From Methylobacterium radiotolerans JCM 2831 (GTDB taxonomy: Bacteria > Pseudomonadota > Alphaproteobacteria > Rhizobiales > Beijerinckiaceae): a stretch of DNA of 64,000 nt. The notes under the pieces were generated by a model. That model was not told where the DNA came from, did not search any database, and saw only the letters and a list, made by a program, of their open reading frames with translations. Shown piece by piece: positions 17,777-26,126 of the stretch. The position numbers were made by a program, and so were the translations under genes. The stretch lies in the NCBI RefSeq assembly GCF_000019725.1, contig NC_010505.1, positions 5,068,001 to 5,132,000 of the forward strand, in the 5' to 3' direction. The number at the start of each line of letters is the position of its first letter. Position 1 is the first letter of the stretch.

Positions 17777-18580
17777 ATGACAGGAGACGACTGCGAAGCC
17801 ATGATGCCTGATCTCTGCAATGGTCTGCGCTCGGCCCGTGCCCGAGCGCTGCGCGGCGCTTCCGTGCTGTCGCTCACGCTGCTGGCGGCGGGCTGCATGG
17901 CGACCGACCGTGATGTTGGGGCGATCGCGAGCGTCGCGCCGGTGCACCCGAGCTTCCTCGCCATGTACGCGGCGAAGCCCGCCGAACGCTTCCCGCTGCC
18001 GGCGACCGACATCAGCGCGGTCGATCCGCGCTACTTCCGCCAGGAGGTCGCATACCCGCGCAGCGAGCCGCCGGGTACCGTGGTCGTCGATCCGGGCAAC
18101 AAGTTTCTCTACCTCGTACGCGAGAACGGCAGGGCCCTGCGTTACGGGGTGGGTGTCGGCAAGGCCGGTCTCGCGTGGAACGGGACCGCCGAGATCAAGC
18201 GCAAAGCGGAATGGCCGCGCTGGACGCCGACCGCCGACATGATCCGGCGCGAGCCCGAGCGCAACGGCCCTTGGCGCAACGGCATGGCGCCGGGCCTGAC
18301 GAACCCGCTCGGCCCGCGCGCGCTCTACCTGTTCGACGGCGATCGGGACACCCTCTACCGCATTCACGGCACGACCGAGCCGCAAACCATCGGCACGAAC
18401 GTCTCGTCCGGTTGCATCCGGATGTTTAACCAGGACATCATCAACCTCTACGAGCGCGTGCCCGTGAATACGAAGGTCGTGGTGCTGCGGCCCGACGCGC
18501 ACGTCGAGCCGCTAGAGGCCTTCGCGACAGCGCGCGAAGAAGAGGGGCCTGGACATCTCAGTGTCGTTCCGAAGCCTTGA
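17777..18580 (+). CDS. L,D-transpeptidase (YkuD/ErfK family), probable lipoprotein
   Basis: About 267 residues. The C-terminal half has the YkuD signature: an HGT motif (RIHGTTEPQTIG, H197) and the SSGCIRM active-site cysteine (C213). Such enzymes form 3-3 peptidoglycan cross-links or attach proteins to peptidoglycan in the periplasm. The N terminus has an arginine-rich stretch, a hydrophobic segment and LTLLAAGC, a lipobox with cysteine at about residue 40. The start is uncertain: GTG 17723, ATG 17777 or ATG 17801/17804; the last would give a 31-residue lipoprotein signal. It appears monocistronic. Confidence 0.87.
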   Translation: MTGDDCEAMMPDLCNGLRSARARALRGASVLSLTLLAAGCMATDRDVGAIASVAPVHPSFLAMYAAKPAERFPLPATDISAVDPRYFRQEVAYPRSEPPGTVVVDPGNKFLYLVRENGRALRYGVGVGKAGLAWNGTAEIKRKAEWPRWTPTADMIRREPERNGPWRNGMAPGLTNPLGPRALYLFDGDRDTLYRIHGTTEPQTIGTNVSSGCIRMFNQDIINLYERVPVNTKVVVLRPDAHVEPLEAFATAREEEGPGHLSVVPKP

Positions 18581-18906
18581 TGATGCAGGGATACATTACG
18601 TATCCGAAAGCCGTCATTCTTGAGGAGGAAGGTTCGCTCTTGCACCGATCCTTCTTCGTGAGCGCCCGCCACACCGATCGTCCCGTCGACTGCTCGCTTC
18701 CCTGATACACCTCGGCATCTCCGCTCCTGAGCGAAGCGCGTCGGACCACAGCTGGCCGGGTGGGTCGTTCTCTGCCCGTCCGCTCCGGCTCGGCGGTGAG
18801 CCGTGAGCGGACACACGATGGTTCAGTCAACCGCTCGTGCCCTCGCGAGGGATCCGGCGATGCTGTTGAGACCATCGCCGGCCTCGGTGACGGCTCGGCG
18901 GCGCGA
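18581..18906. other. Gap between convergent L,D-transpeptidase and S9 peptidase genes
   Basis: 326 bp without a supported gene. A small dyad GGATAC-ATTAC-GTATCC (18589-18605) follows the transpeptidase stop by 8 bp and could act as a weak hairpin, but there is no T tract. Confidence 0.4.
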
Positions 18907-20805
18907 TCAGAGGATTTGCATGCTGCTGCGGTCCCGGGTCATGGGATCGTCCGGCTCACAGCGGCCGCCAAGATGCGCAGCCAGGAACGCCTCGGCCTGG
19001 GCATAGAAGCTAAGAGTGTTCTCCGGCCGCTCGAACCCGTGTCCCTCGTCGGGGAACAGCAGATAGGTGACAGGGATGGCCTTGCTGCGCAGGGCCGCGA
19101 CCATCTGGTCGCTCTCTGCCCGCTTCACCCGCGGATCGTTGGCGCCCTGCGCGATCATGAGCGGCCGGCGAATGCGGTCCGCCTGATGAAGCGGCGAGCG
19201 ATCTCGCAGGCGTGCCAGGCCCTCGGCGGTGTCCGGGTCACCGATCATCCGCTTCAACTGATGGCGGCCCGCCTCCCAGTAAGGAGGAATCGTCTCTAGT
19301 AAGGTCTCCAAGTTCGACGGTCCGACGATGTCGACACCGCAGGCGTAGAGATCCGGGTTTCGGGTGAGCCCGACGAGGGTAGCGTAGCCGCCGTAGGACG
19401 CGCCGTAGATGGCGATCCGGCTCGGATCGATGGGCAGGTTATCCTTGGCCCAAGTCACGGCCTCGATGAGGTCGTCGTCCATCCGCCGCCCCCACTCACC
19501 CTCGGCGGCGTTGACGAACGCCTTCCCGAATCCGGCAGAGCCGCGGAAGTTGACGCTGAGCGCAGCGTAACCGCGATTGGCAAGCCATTGATGCTCCCGG
19601 TTGCAACCGAACTCGTCACGGGCCGTGGGGCCGCCGTGGACGACGAGCACGAGCGGAACGCGCTCACTCGGGCCCGCGCGTTCCGGCAGGGTCGCGTACG
19701 AGATCAAGTTCAGCCCGTCCCGGGTCGGGATCGTGTGCGGCTCCATCGGACGGAGACCTGCCGCTGCCAGCTCTGGCGAGCTTGGCGGCAGCCGCGTGAG
19801 CGTGCGGTTCGGCCGGTCGAACACGAAGACCTCGCCCGGGGAGACGTCGGAATAGGTCCCGACGAGCCAGATGTCGTCGGCCTCGGTGCGACCGACCACG
19901 ACGGGGTTCTCGAGGCCTTGATCTGCCAGCCACGCGAAATCGCCGGCGCGCGGATCGACCGTATGGAACTCGCGAACGAGGTAGGAGACGCCGTAGCCCA
20001 GGATCTCCTGCGTCTCGGCGTCGGTGAAGGTCTCGGTGATGTCGGCCCGCGGGTCGCTCGCAATCAGGGTCCGCTCACCCGTGGCGAGGGTGATCGCGCT
20101 GAGCGCGGCGGTGTCGCGACCGCGGCTGTCGGCCATGTAGAGGATCGACCCATCGGCGCTCAGGTGGAGCGGGAACGTGGTGCGTGCATCCTCGCGGGGG
20201 ATGGTCTGCCACGGCTGCCAGTCCTCGGGCGCGGGTGGCCCCTCGGCGCGTGCATTGCGCAGCAGGTGCATCTCGCCGTTCGGGTGCAGGGCGACCGCGA
20301 GGGTCGGCCGGAACGCCGCGTCGACCATGATGTCGGCAAAGCCGGGATTGTCAGCGAGCTTGCGCCGCTCGCCTGTTGCCGGGTTGATCGCGTATAGATC
20401 GTGAAACCGCGGATCCCGGTCGTTGAGATAGACCATGATCATGTCGCGGATCTTGCGACTCACACCGCCGAGGTTCGCCTTCACATCGGGTTCGGGCGTC
20501 AGGTTGCGCACGCTCCCGTCGGCGATGTTCAGCGCGTAGAGGCGGGTGTTTTCGTCGCCGTCAGTGTCCTGGCCGTAGACAAGATGCGTCGCACCCATCG
20601 TCCAGCAGTAGGCGGTGACGCCGCGGCCCTGATCGAAGGTCAGCTGCCGAGCGCGGTCGGGAGTCGCGCGCGGCGCGATGAAAATGTTCATCACCCCATT
20701 GGCGGGTGCGACCCAGGTCAACCACTCGCCGTCCGGGCTGATTTGCCGAAAGGCACGCTCGGGATTTCCGAACAGGATGCGCCGTGGGATCAGATCGCCT
20801 TGCAT
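18907..20805 (-). CDS. S9-family prolyl oligopeptidase-type serine peptidase
   Basis: A 632-residue protein with an N-terminal beta-propeller (repeated blades such as LYALNIADGSVRNLTPE and LYAINPATGERRKLAD) and a C-terminal alpha/beta-hydrolase domain from about residue 370. Catalytic serine is in YGASYGGYAT (S470), aspartate in GANDPRVK (about 553) and histidine in DEGHGFERPEN (about 587). VLVVHGGPTARDEFG forms the oxyanion region. No signal peptide is visible, so a cytoplasmic oligopeptidase acting on short peptides is likely. Acylaminoacyl-peptidases have the same architecture. It is convergent with the L,D-transpeptidase and appears monocistronic. Confidence 0.9.
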   Translation of the reverse strand: MQGDLIPRRILFGNPERAFRQISPDGEWLTWVAPANGVMNIFIAPRATPDRARQLTFDQGRGVTAYCWTMGATHLVYGQDTDGDENTRLYALNIADGSVRNLTPEPDVKANLGGVSRKIRDMIMVYLNDRDPRFHDLYAINPATGERRKLADNPGFADIMVDAAFRPTLAVALHPNGEMHLLRNARAEGPPAPEDWQPWQTIPREDARTTFPLHLSADGSILYMADSRGRDTAALSAITLATGERTLIASDPRADITETFTDAETQEILGYGVSYLVREFHTVDPRAGDFAWLADQGLENPVVVGRTEADDIWLVGTYSDVSPGEVFVFDRPNRTLTRLPPSSPELAAAGLRPMEPHTIPTRDGLNLISYATLPERAGPSERVPLVLVVHGGPTARDEFGCNREHQWLANRGYAALSVNFRGSAGFGKAFVNAAEGEWGRRMDDDLIEAVTWAKDNLPIDPSRIAIYGASYGGYATLVGLTRNPDLYACGVDIVGPSNLETLLETIPPYWEAGRHQLKRMIGDPDTAEGLARLRDRSPLHQADRIRRPLMIAQGANDPRVKRAESDQMVAALRSKAIPVTYLLFPDEGHGFERPENTLSFYAQAEAFLAAHLGGRCEPDDPMTRDRSSMQIL

Positions 20806-21360
20806 TTGAGAGCCTTCGATGGAGGAAGAGGGATTTGTTCTCGACCGGTAAATAGAGATCTACTGTACGCTGACGTGAGGATAATCGTGTGGCGATTGTG
20901 GCGCGGCCTGTCGGTGCGATTTGTTTCATTGGGTGATGGTTTAAACTCTCGCACCGAATTCGGTCGGCGCGAGTAGTCAGATAAACTGGGCGCCGTTGCG
21001 AGGCCGTAAAATCGTTGATTCACCATGCGATCGCCATCAGGCCGGCGCGGAAGCAACGTCGAGGGATAGGAGACGTCTTCCTGGGCGGAGGAGCGAACGA
21101 CACGGCCGCGGCTGCTCGCAGGCCCGTTTCAAGCCAGCTGAATGGCGGGATCGGGCCGCATCGAAAACAGCCGATCGAGCTCCATCGGCAGGATCCTGGG
21201 AATCGGAGAACCGGACCGCTCATGCGTCGTGAGCAGCGGCCGGCTTGTGCTGCACGTCACCGCAATCCCTGGAAGAGCGCCTACAATCCTACACAGTTCG
21301 GCAGGCCAGCGTAAATTCGGATCGGCTAGATGCCAGCTGAAAGGCAGAAGGTGTTGGGCC
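20806..21360. other. Gene-poor gap between divergent S9 peptidase and small exported protein genes
   Basis: 555 bp. The left part is comparatively AT-rich (for example around 20860-20950) and should hold the peptidase promoter on the minus strand. An open frame in the right part continues into the exported-protein gene but lacks coding character before 21361. No repeat or RNA gene was recognised. Confidence 0.4.
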
Positions 21361-21765
21361 GTGAAGAACCTGCTCGCAGCCGCCATATTGCTCGGATCGA
21401 CGGTCGGCGCGACGGCGGTCGAGTCATATGGGGACTATCGTGACTACTTCGATACGAAGTCTGTGACTGTGAAGCGCGCGCCGAGCAGAGGTTTCAAGAA
21501 GACGGCTCCTGTCGACATCGCCGCTGACCTGAACGCCGTGCGACGCCCCACCAAGGGCAACCGCGGCGGGATGTACCGCTACGACCATGGGTCCAGGCTG
21601 ATCGCCGATATGAGGCCTCGCAACTGGGACGGTGGGTATGTTCCCGTGCAGCCGCGCAGTTGGTCGCCGGACGGCTTCTGGGGGCCGATCGACTACTCAC
21701 ACGAGGGTCGCGAAATGAACCAGCACTCATACCAGGTTCGGGGACGGCGCGACCGCGCCTGGTGA
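21361..21765 (+). CDS. Small exported protein of unknown function
   Basis: 134 residues from a GTG start chosen because AGAAGG lies 9 bp upstream and the peptide starts with a clean signal sequence (VKNLLAAAILLGSTVGATAVES, cleavage near residue 19). A longer in-frame ATG at 21142 exists, but the extra 73 residues show no protein-like character. The mature part is rich in Tyr, Arg and Trp (YGDYRDYFDTKSV, GGMYRYDHGSRLI, SWSPDGFWGP) and has no cysteines. I do not recognise the family. The 3' end overlaps, on the opposite strand, the decayed resolvase tail. Confidence 0.65.
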   Translation: MKNLLAAAILLGSTVGATAVESYGDYRDYFDTKSVTVKRAPSRGFKKTAPVDIAADLNAVRRPTKGNRGGMYRYDHGSRLIADMRPRNWDGGYVPVQPRSWSPDGFWGPIDYSHEGREMNQHSYQVRGRRDRAW

Positions 21766-21873
21766 TGCCGCACCCTCGAGGGTGCGATAGACGCTGCGGC
21801 GTGAGATCTTGGGCGCGCGGGCGATGGCGGTTGGCCGCGCTCGCGCCGCTCGACGGCCGCGGATCTCCTCCTG
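21727..21873 (-). pseudogene. Remnant of a serine recombinase (resolvase) C-terminal HTH
   Basis: On the minus strand, one frame reads EEIRGRR then ARPTAIARAPKISRRSVYRTLEG before running to a stop at 21727. This closely matches the C-terminal Hin/resolvase helix-turn-helix, where ...PTxIARxLxISRxSVYRxL is typical. The catalytic domain is absent upstream; that DNA (21874-22177) has no matching frame. A proline replaces the usual leucine or glycine in the helix-turn. It is evidence of an old transposon or invertase insertion. Confidence 0.6.
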
Positions 21874-22177
21874 GAGCGTGGATCACGGCCGGCCCCTGAT
21901 CGGCAGGGGGCGGTCGGCAGCGGGAGGACCGCTCAGGGTGGATTTCCGTCGGTCCGCTTCTGCGCGACACGGGCGCCGAAGCGGACATCTCCCTGACGAT
22001 CCAACCCGGTCAGCGGCGGGTAGTCAGGTTTGTCAGCCAGTCTGGTGAGGCGTCGACCGGGATAGTCTCCGCAGACTTGTCGTAGCCGGTGGCGGTCATC
22101 GGGCCGATGGCCACGACGGACAGCGCGATGCCGGCGGGGAGGGCGCCGAGCAGGTGGGGTCCGAGGCGACGGGCGGC
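21874..22177. other. Gap beside the resolvase relic and downstream of the pentapeptide-repeat gene
   Basis: 304 bp without a supported gene. Short dyads such as GGCCGGCC and GGTCCTCCCG-type runs occur, but nothing forms a convincing terminator with a T tract. It may be decayed mobile-element DNA. Confidence 0.35.
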
Positions 22178-22978
22178 TCAGTTCGAAGCCTGGGTGACGG
22201 CGCGGTCGACGTTCACGCGCTCGGCCCAGCCCTTGGCCTCGGACTGACCCTTGAGGTCGATCAACCGGGCGCCGCTGACGTCGACGTTCTTGAAGTCCGC
22301 GCCCGTCACCGTAGCGCCGGTCAGGTTGGCGCCCGACAAATCCGAGCCCATCAGCACCACGTCGGTGAGGTCGGCGTCCTTCAGGTTGGCATACTCGAGG
22401 CGCGACCGGCCGAGGTCGGCTCCCTTGAGGTTCGCGCCCGAGAGGTTCACCGATGTGAACACCGCCCGCATCAGGCCCATGGACTGGTTCTTGATGTCGG
22501 CTCCGCCCTTGAGGTCGACCAGCGTCGCGCCGCTCATGTTGGCGCCCTTGAAGTCGCCGATGGGCATGGAGCGGCTGAGGTCGGCGCCGCTGAGGTCGGC
22601 GTCCCGCGCCGTGATGCCGAACATCTTCGCGTCCGCGAGCTTGGCGCCGGCCAGGTCGGCCTTCAGGAACCACGCCTGTTCGAGGTTTGCCCCGCTGAGG
22701 TCGGCGCCGCGCAGGTTGGCCCTGTTCAGGCGCGCCGTCCGCAGGTTGGCGCCCCGCAGGTTCAGCCCGGAAAGGTCGAGGCCGGACAGGGATTTGTCGT
22801 GCAGATCGACGGGCTTGCCGTCCGCGCCCTCGATCAGCGCCTCGACGTCGGCGCGACTCATGTCGGCCTTGGTCATGGCGGGCGAGGACATGTCCGCCCC
22901 GAGCAGGAGGTCCTGTTCGGCCGCGGCGGGGCCGGCGGCGAGGGCAGCGAGCGTGAGGCTGAGGGCGAGGCGGCGCAT
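22178..22978 (-). CDS. Exported pentapeptide-repeat protein
   Basis: 266 residues. The N terminus (MRRLALSLTLAALAAGPAAAEQ) is a signal peptide cleaved near residue 20. From about residue 55 onward the sequence follows the A(D/N)LXX pentapeptide repeat (LDLSG LNLRG ANLRT ARLNR ANLRG ADLSG) with interruptions, ending near residue 245. Such repeats form a right-handed quadrilateral beta-helix used as a rigid scaffold. Known members include topoisomerase-protecting proteins, but a periplasmic location makes that role unlikely. Function is unknown. It is divergent from the Crp-family gene. Confidence 0.87.
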   Translation of the reverse strand: MRRLALSLTLAALAAGPAAAEQDLLLGADMSSPAMTKADMSRADVEALIEGADGKPVDLHDKSLSGLDLSGLNLRGANLRTARLNRANLRGADLSGANLEQAWFLKADLAGAKLADAKMFGITARDADLSGADLSRSMPIGDFKGANMSGATLVDLKGGADIKNQSMGLMRAVFTSVNLSGANLKGADLGRSRLEYANLKDADLTDVVLMGSDLSGANLTGATVTGADFKNVDVSGARLIDLKGQSEAKGWAERVNVDRAVTQASN

Positions 22979-23068
22979 CGGTTCACTCCCGGCGGGTGCC
23001 GCACATGGTGGGCGCCCTTATCGTGTTCGGTGTGGTCGGATGCTATGCCGACCCGCTGCGCCCGGTCG

Positions 23069-23082
23069 GTGACCCAGGTCAC
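23069..23082. promoter_or_regulatory. Perfect inverted repeat GTGACC-CA-GGTCAC, candidate operator
   Basis: A 6-2-6 perfect dyad 84 bp upstream of the Crp-family start and 91 bp upstream of the divergent pentapeptide-repeat gene. Half-sites resemble the GTGA/TCAC of CRP boxes, but the spacing (2 bp rather than 6 between outer elements) is not the classical site. It could be the binding site of the adjacent regulator. Confidence 0.4.
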
Positions 23083-23165
23083 ACAAGTCCGGCGCGGCGG
23101 GAGAAGAACGCGACGCTAGCCGGACGATCAGCCCGTCGTCATGGCCGGGGGGGACGACGCCAGCC

Positions 23166-23840
23166 ATGACGGATGCTCAGAAGGTCGAGCGTTGGATCGA
23201 CCGGTTCCCGCTTCTTCGGGCGCTCAGCCCGGCGCACCTCCAGATCGCCCGGGGAACCGTGCACTTCCCGGTGCTGGACGCGGGCGCCATCGCCTACGAA
23301 CTGGATGGCGAGTGCGCCAACTACCTGATGTGCCTGGAGGGTCGCACGCGCATCTTCCGCATGTCGGAGGGCGGGCGCGAGGTGCTGATCTACAAGGTCG
23401 GTCCCGGCGGCACGTGTGCCCTGACCACGCAGTGCCTGCTGTCCGGCGGCACGTTCCCGGCGCAGAGCGTGGCCGAGGAGAGGACCGAGTTGGCGGCGCT
23501 GCCGGTGAGCACGTTCCAGCACCTGATGGGCGAGAGCGCCGCTTTCCGCAGCTTCGTCATGGACGATTACACGCGGCTGATGTCCGGCCTGTTCACGCTG
23601 ATCGATGAGGTCGCTTTCGCACCGCTGAAGCAGCGCCTCGTGCAGCGGCTCCTGGCCGAGTCCGAGCCGCGGGGTATCGCCGCGGTAACCCATCAGAAGC
23701 TTGCCGACGATGTCGGCAGCGTGCGGGAGGTGGTGAGCCGGATCCTGGCGCAGTGGGCTGAGGCGGGCCTCATCGAGCTTCGCCGGGGCGCGGTCGAGAT
23801 CGTCGACCGCGCCAGCCTGGCGGCCGCCGGCCGCCGATGA
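23166..23840 (+). CDS. Crp/Fnr-family transcriptional regulator
   Basis: 224 residues. An N-terminal cyclic-nucleotide-binding-like beta-roll (residues about 15-125, with MCLEGRTRIFRMSEGGREVLIYKVGPGG) is followed by a dimer helix and a winged helix containing KLADDVGSVREVVSRILAQW (recognition helix). The canonical Crp cAMP contacts and the N-terminal FNR cysteine cluster are not evident, although PGGTCALTTQCLLSG contains two cysteines. This resembles small Crp-like regulators for sulfur, redox or nitric-oxide responses. It is monocistronic and divergent from the pentapeptide-repeat gene. Confidence 0.88.
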   Translation: MTDAQKVERWIDRFPLLRALSPAHLQIARGTVHFPVLDAGAIAYELDGECANYLMCLEGRTRIFRMSEGGREVLIYKVGPGGTCALTTQCLLSGGTFPAQSVAEERTELAALPVSTFQHLMGESAAFRSFVMDDYTRLMSGLFTLIDEVAFAPLKQRLVQRLLAESEPRGIAAVTHQKLADDVGSVREVVSRILAQWAEAGLIELRRGAVEIVDRASLAAAGRR

Positions 23841-24028
23841 CCTGCGCGGTCACGGAAGGCGGTGTCGGCAGGTATGTCTAGGGCGAGGTCGCGGCTGTCA
23901 GCGCGATGGCCAGCACCAGGCGTTGCAACATCGAAAGGTCATGCCGTCTGTCTTCGCGCAGGATCGGCTCCGACCTCCTGGCGCTCGCACGTCCGCTGAT
24001 CGGATTTCTGCGGTTCCGGGGCGCCGCT

Positions 24029-25135
24029 TCAGTCCCTCACGCGGGCGATGACCGCGACCGGGCCGCCACCGTCCGGCCCCTGATGCTCGGCGCCGCCGGA
24101 GACGAACAGGTCCGTCCGGCCGATTGCGGCGGCGGCCACCCCGCCGACCAGGGCGCGGGCGTGCCGGGTGGCGTTGATGTCGCTGTCGTCGTTCATGATG
24201 TGGCGCCGTCCCCGGATCAGGCCGTCATGGGAAGGCTCGGCCTTGACGAGCAGGGCGATCACGCGCTCCGACTCCTGACGCGACAACGGCCCCGCTTCCG
24301 GGAAGCCGAGGTCGCTGAGGACCCCCAGTATCGCGGGCAGGTCGATACCGTCGTCCATGACCCGGTGGGCGATGGCGAGCGGGCCGGTCCAGCCTGGGGC
24401 GTTTCCGAGCACGATGATCTCGTTGCGCATCAGCTCGATCCCCGCCGAGGCACTGGCGCGGCCGGAAAAGAGATCGCGCCGGGTGCCGATGGCGGGATCC
24501 GTGAGCTGTTCGCGATCGACCTCCCCGAGGGCGAGGGCGATGCCGAGCGCCGAGGCGCCCCGGGACAGGCCCATCGAGGCGTAGGTGTCGTGCGTGGCGA
24601 CGCCGTGGCCCCGGGCGGCCGCGTCGGCGATCCGGGCGCTCGTCAGAAGCGGGCACTTCACCTGCACGAGATGCACGTCGGCGGGATCGGTGAGCCCCGC
24701 CTCTGCCATGGCCCGGCCGACCGCCGCCGCGGTCGCCTCGACCTGCGACATCCGGCCGATCTCCTCCGGCCGGAACGCGTGGGTGAAGGCCGTGCCGATG
24801 GCGAGCGCCTTCCGCTCCGGCGCCGCGGGTCCTTCACGCCGGGCGAGGATGAGGAAATGCGGCGACAGCCCGCCTTCGGTGCCGCCGGACATGACGAGGG
24901 CGATCCGGGCTCCGGCCTCCGCCGGCGTGCAGCCGAGTGCGGTGGCGAGCGCGGTCTCCAGAGCCATCACCGCGAGTTGCCGGGTGAAGTCATTCACGCA
25001 GCCATTGCCCTCGGTCTTGCCGAAGATCGCGACGATCTCGGGCGCACCCACCGTCCCGGAGGTGACGAGGTCCATCACCCCGGAAACGTCGGCGGGATGC
25101 TGCGCGGGCACGCGGAAGACGAGGCATTCGGGCAT
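24029..25135 (-). CDS. Ring-opening amidohydrolase (cyanuric acid amidohydrolase/barbiturase family)
   Basis: 368 residues, the usual length for the AtzD/TrzD/barbiturase family. The three structurally repeated domains each show a Lys-Ser pair: KTEGNGCVNDFTR and MSGGTEGGLSPH; VQVKCPLL and SMGLSRGASALGIA; KAEPSHDG and SGGAEHQGPDGGGPVA. MNDDSDINATRHARALVGG is also a family hallmark. The enzyme hydrolyses a cyclic imide ring, turning cyanuric acid into carboxybiuret/biuret or barbiturate into ureidomalonate. No biuret hydrolase, ureidomalonase, allophanate hydrolase or triazine gene is nearby, so the physiological ring is uncertain. It appears to be transcribed alone. Confidence 0.92.
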   Translation of the reverse strand: MPECLVFRVPAQHPADVSGVMDLVTSGTVGAPEIVAIFGKTEGNGCVNDFTRQLAVMALETALATALGCTPAEAGARIALVMSGGTEGGLSPHFLILARREGPAAPERKALAIGTAFTHAFRPEEIGRMSQVEATAAAVGRAMAEAGLTDPADVHLVQVKCPLLTSARIADAAARGHGVATHDTYASMGLSRGASALGIALALGEVDREQLTDPAIGTRRDLFSGRASASAGIELMRNEIIVLGNAPGWTGPLAIAHRVMDDGIDLPAILGVLSDLGFPEAGPLSRQESERVIALLVKAEPSHDGLIRGRRHIMNDDSDINATRHARALVGGVAAAAIGRTDLFVSGGAEHQGPDGGGPVAVIARVRD

Positions 25136-25486
25136 GAGGAACCGGGCGCAAAGAGGAGTGCGGCCCCGCTAGGCACGAACCGGACCAGCGTCGGAGAATC
25201 CGGGGAGCGCCGCTAGGCGTTCCTCTCGGCTGCGGACGATCCGGCACCGCCCCGACGGGACGACATGGCTGGCGGAGGCCCGGTCCCGGACTCGCCGCGG
25301 AGGCACGCCGCCGAGCGCCACGGGGTCGTGAGACGGTGACGGAGTCGTCCGGCACGCGCCTGGTCCCCAGCGTAAGCGCCCGAGCCGGGACCGGCGGGAG
25401 TCCGGGGACGCGCCGATCCTGCCGTGACTCTCCGGGGCTGCGGTTCCGGGCCGAGCCGCGGCATCGGCTTCCCCCGGTCCCACCGC
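25136..25486. other. Gap upstream of the ring-opening amidohydrolase and GbsR-like genes
   Basis: About 350 bp. Overlapping arginine-rich frames are present but show no family. The left side must contain the amidohydrolase promoter on the minus strand, which I could not locate. The right side runs into the GbsR-like promoter. Confidence 0.4.
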
Positions 25487-25522
25487 TTGACATGGGCGTC
25501 ACTTAGGTCTGTTATTTCTGTC
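25487..25522 (+). promoter_or_regulatory. Sigma70-type promoter of the GbsR-like operon, probably giving a leaderless mRNA
   Basis: A consensus -35 TTGACA (25487-25492) is separated by 17 bp from a -10 TGTTAT (25510-25515, 4 of 6 consensus). The expected transcription start is about 25522-25523, that is, at the A of the ATG at 25523. No Shine-Dalgarno precedes this ATG. The -10 lies inside the 32-bp palindrome. Confidence 0.6.
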
Positions 25523-25539
25523 ATGACAGAAATAACAGA
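25508..25539. promoter_or_regulatory. 32-bp perfect palindrome centred on the GbsR-like start codon (probable autoregulatory operator)
   Basis: The left arm TCTGTTATTTCTGTCA (25508-25523) is followed without a spacer by its exact reverse complement (25524-25539). The centre is TCATGA, which contains the ATG at 25523. It covers the -10 element, the predicted transcription start and the first five codons, so a bound dimer would block initiation. Two such dimers are possible, because each arm repeats TCTGT. Confidence 0.75.
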
Positions 25540-26080
25540 TGCAACGCGTCCCCTGCCCGCCGCGGTCGAGCGCTTCGTACTGCACTGGGGTGACCTGGGC
25601 GGCCAGTGGGGCGTGAACCGCTCCGTCGCGCAGATCCACGCGCTCCTCTACCTCTCCGAGCGTCCTCTCACCGCCGAGGACATCGCCGGCCTGCTCGGCA
25701 TCGCGCGCTCGAACGTCTCGAACTCGCTGCGCGAGCTGCTCGGCTGGAACCTGATCCGCCGCGTGCCGGTGATGGGCGAGCGCCGCGACCACTTCGTCGC
25801 CGAGACCGACCTCTGGGAGATGGTCACGCGCATCGCCGCCGGCCGCAAGGAGCGGGAGATCGATCCCGCCCTCGCGGCCCTGCGCGCCTGCGTCGCCGAG
25901 GCGAACGCGGACCCGGCCCTCGGGGCGGTCGCCAAGCGGCGCCTGCAAGCGATGCTCGACTTCACCGAGTCGATGGAGCGCTGGTACGGCCAGATGCTCA
26001 ACGTGCCCCGCGGGACGCTGGCCAAGCTGATCCGGATGGGCGCCCGGATCGTGAAGTTCCTGCCGGCCAAGACCGAGTGA
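25523..26080 (+). CDS. GbsR/MarR-type transcriptional regulator
   Basis: 185 residues from the ATG at 25523; the frame is open further upstream, but homologues start just before AVERFVLHWGDLGGQWG, as here. The winged helix (residues about 35-100) contains VAQIHALLYLSERPLTAEDI and GIARSNVSNSLRELLGWNLI. This is the GbsR/DUF-type MarR subfamily first known from choline-responsive repression in Bacillus. The C-terminal half is helical and ends VPRGTLAKLIRMGARIVKFL. It is first in a three-gene operon with two DUF4166 genes (46-bp gap, then a 4-bp overlap). A perfect palindrome over its start codon indicates autorepression. Confidence 0.88.
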   Translation: MTEITDATRPLPAAVERFVLHWGDLGGQWGVNRSVAQIHALLYLSERPLTAEDIAGLLGIARSNVSNSLRELLGWNLIRRVPVMGERRDHFVAETDLWEMVTRIAAGRKEREIDPALAALRACVAEANADPALGAVAKRRLQAMLDFTESMERWYGQMLNVPRGTLAKLIRMGARIVKFLPAKTE

Positions 26081-26126
26081 CGGTCCGAGGATCGCGCTCA
26101 GAGAGCCCGAACGATCGAGGAATCAG

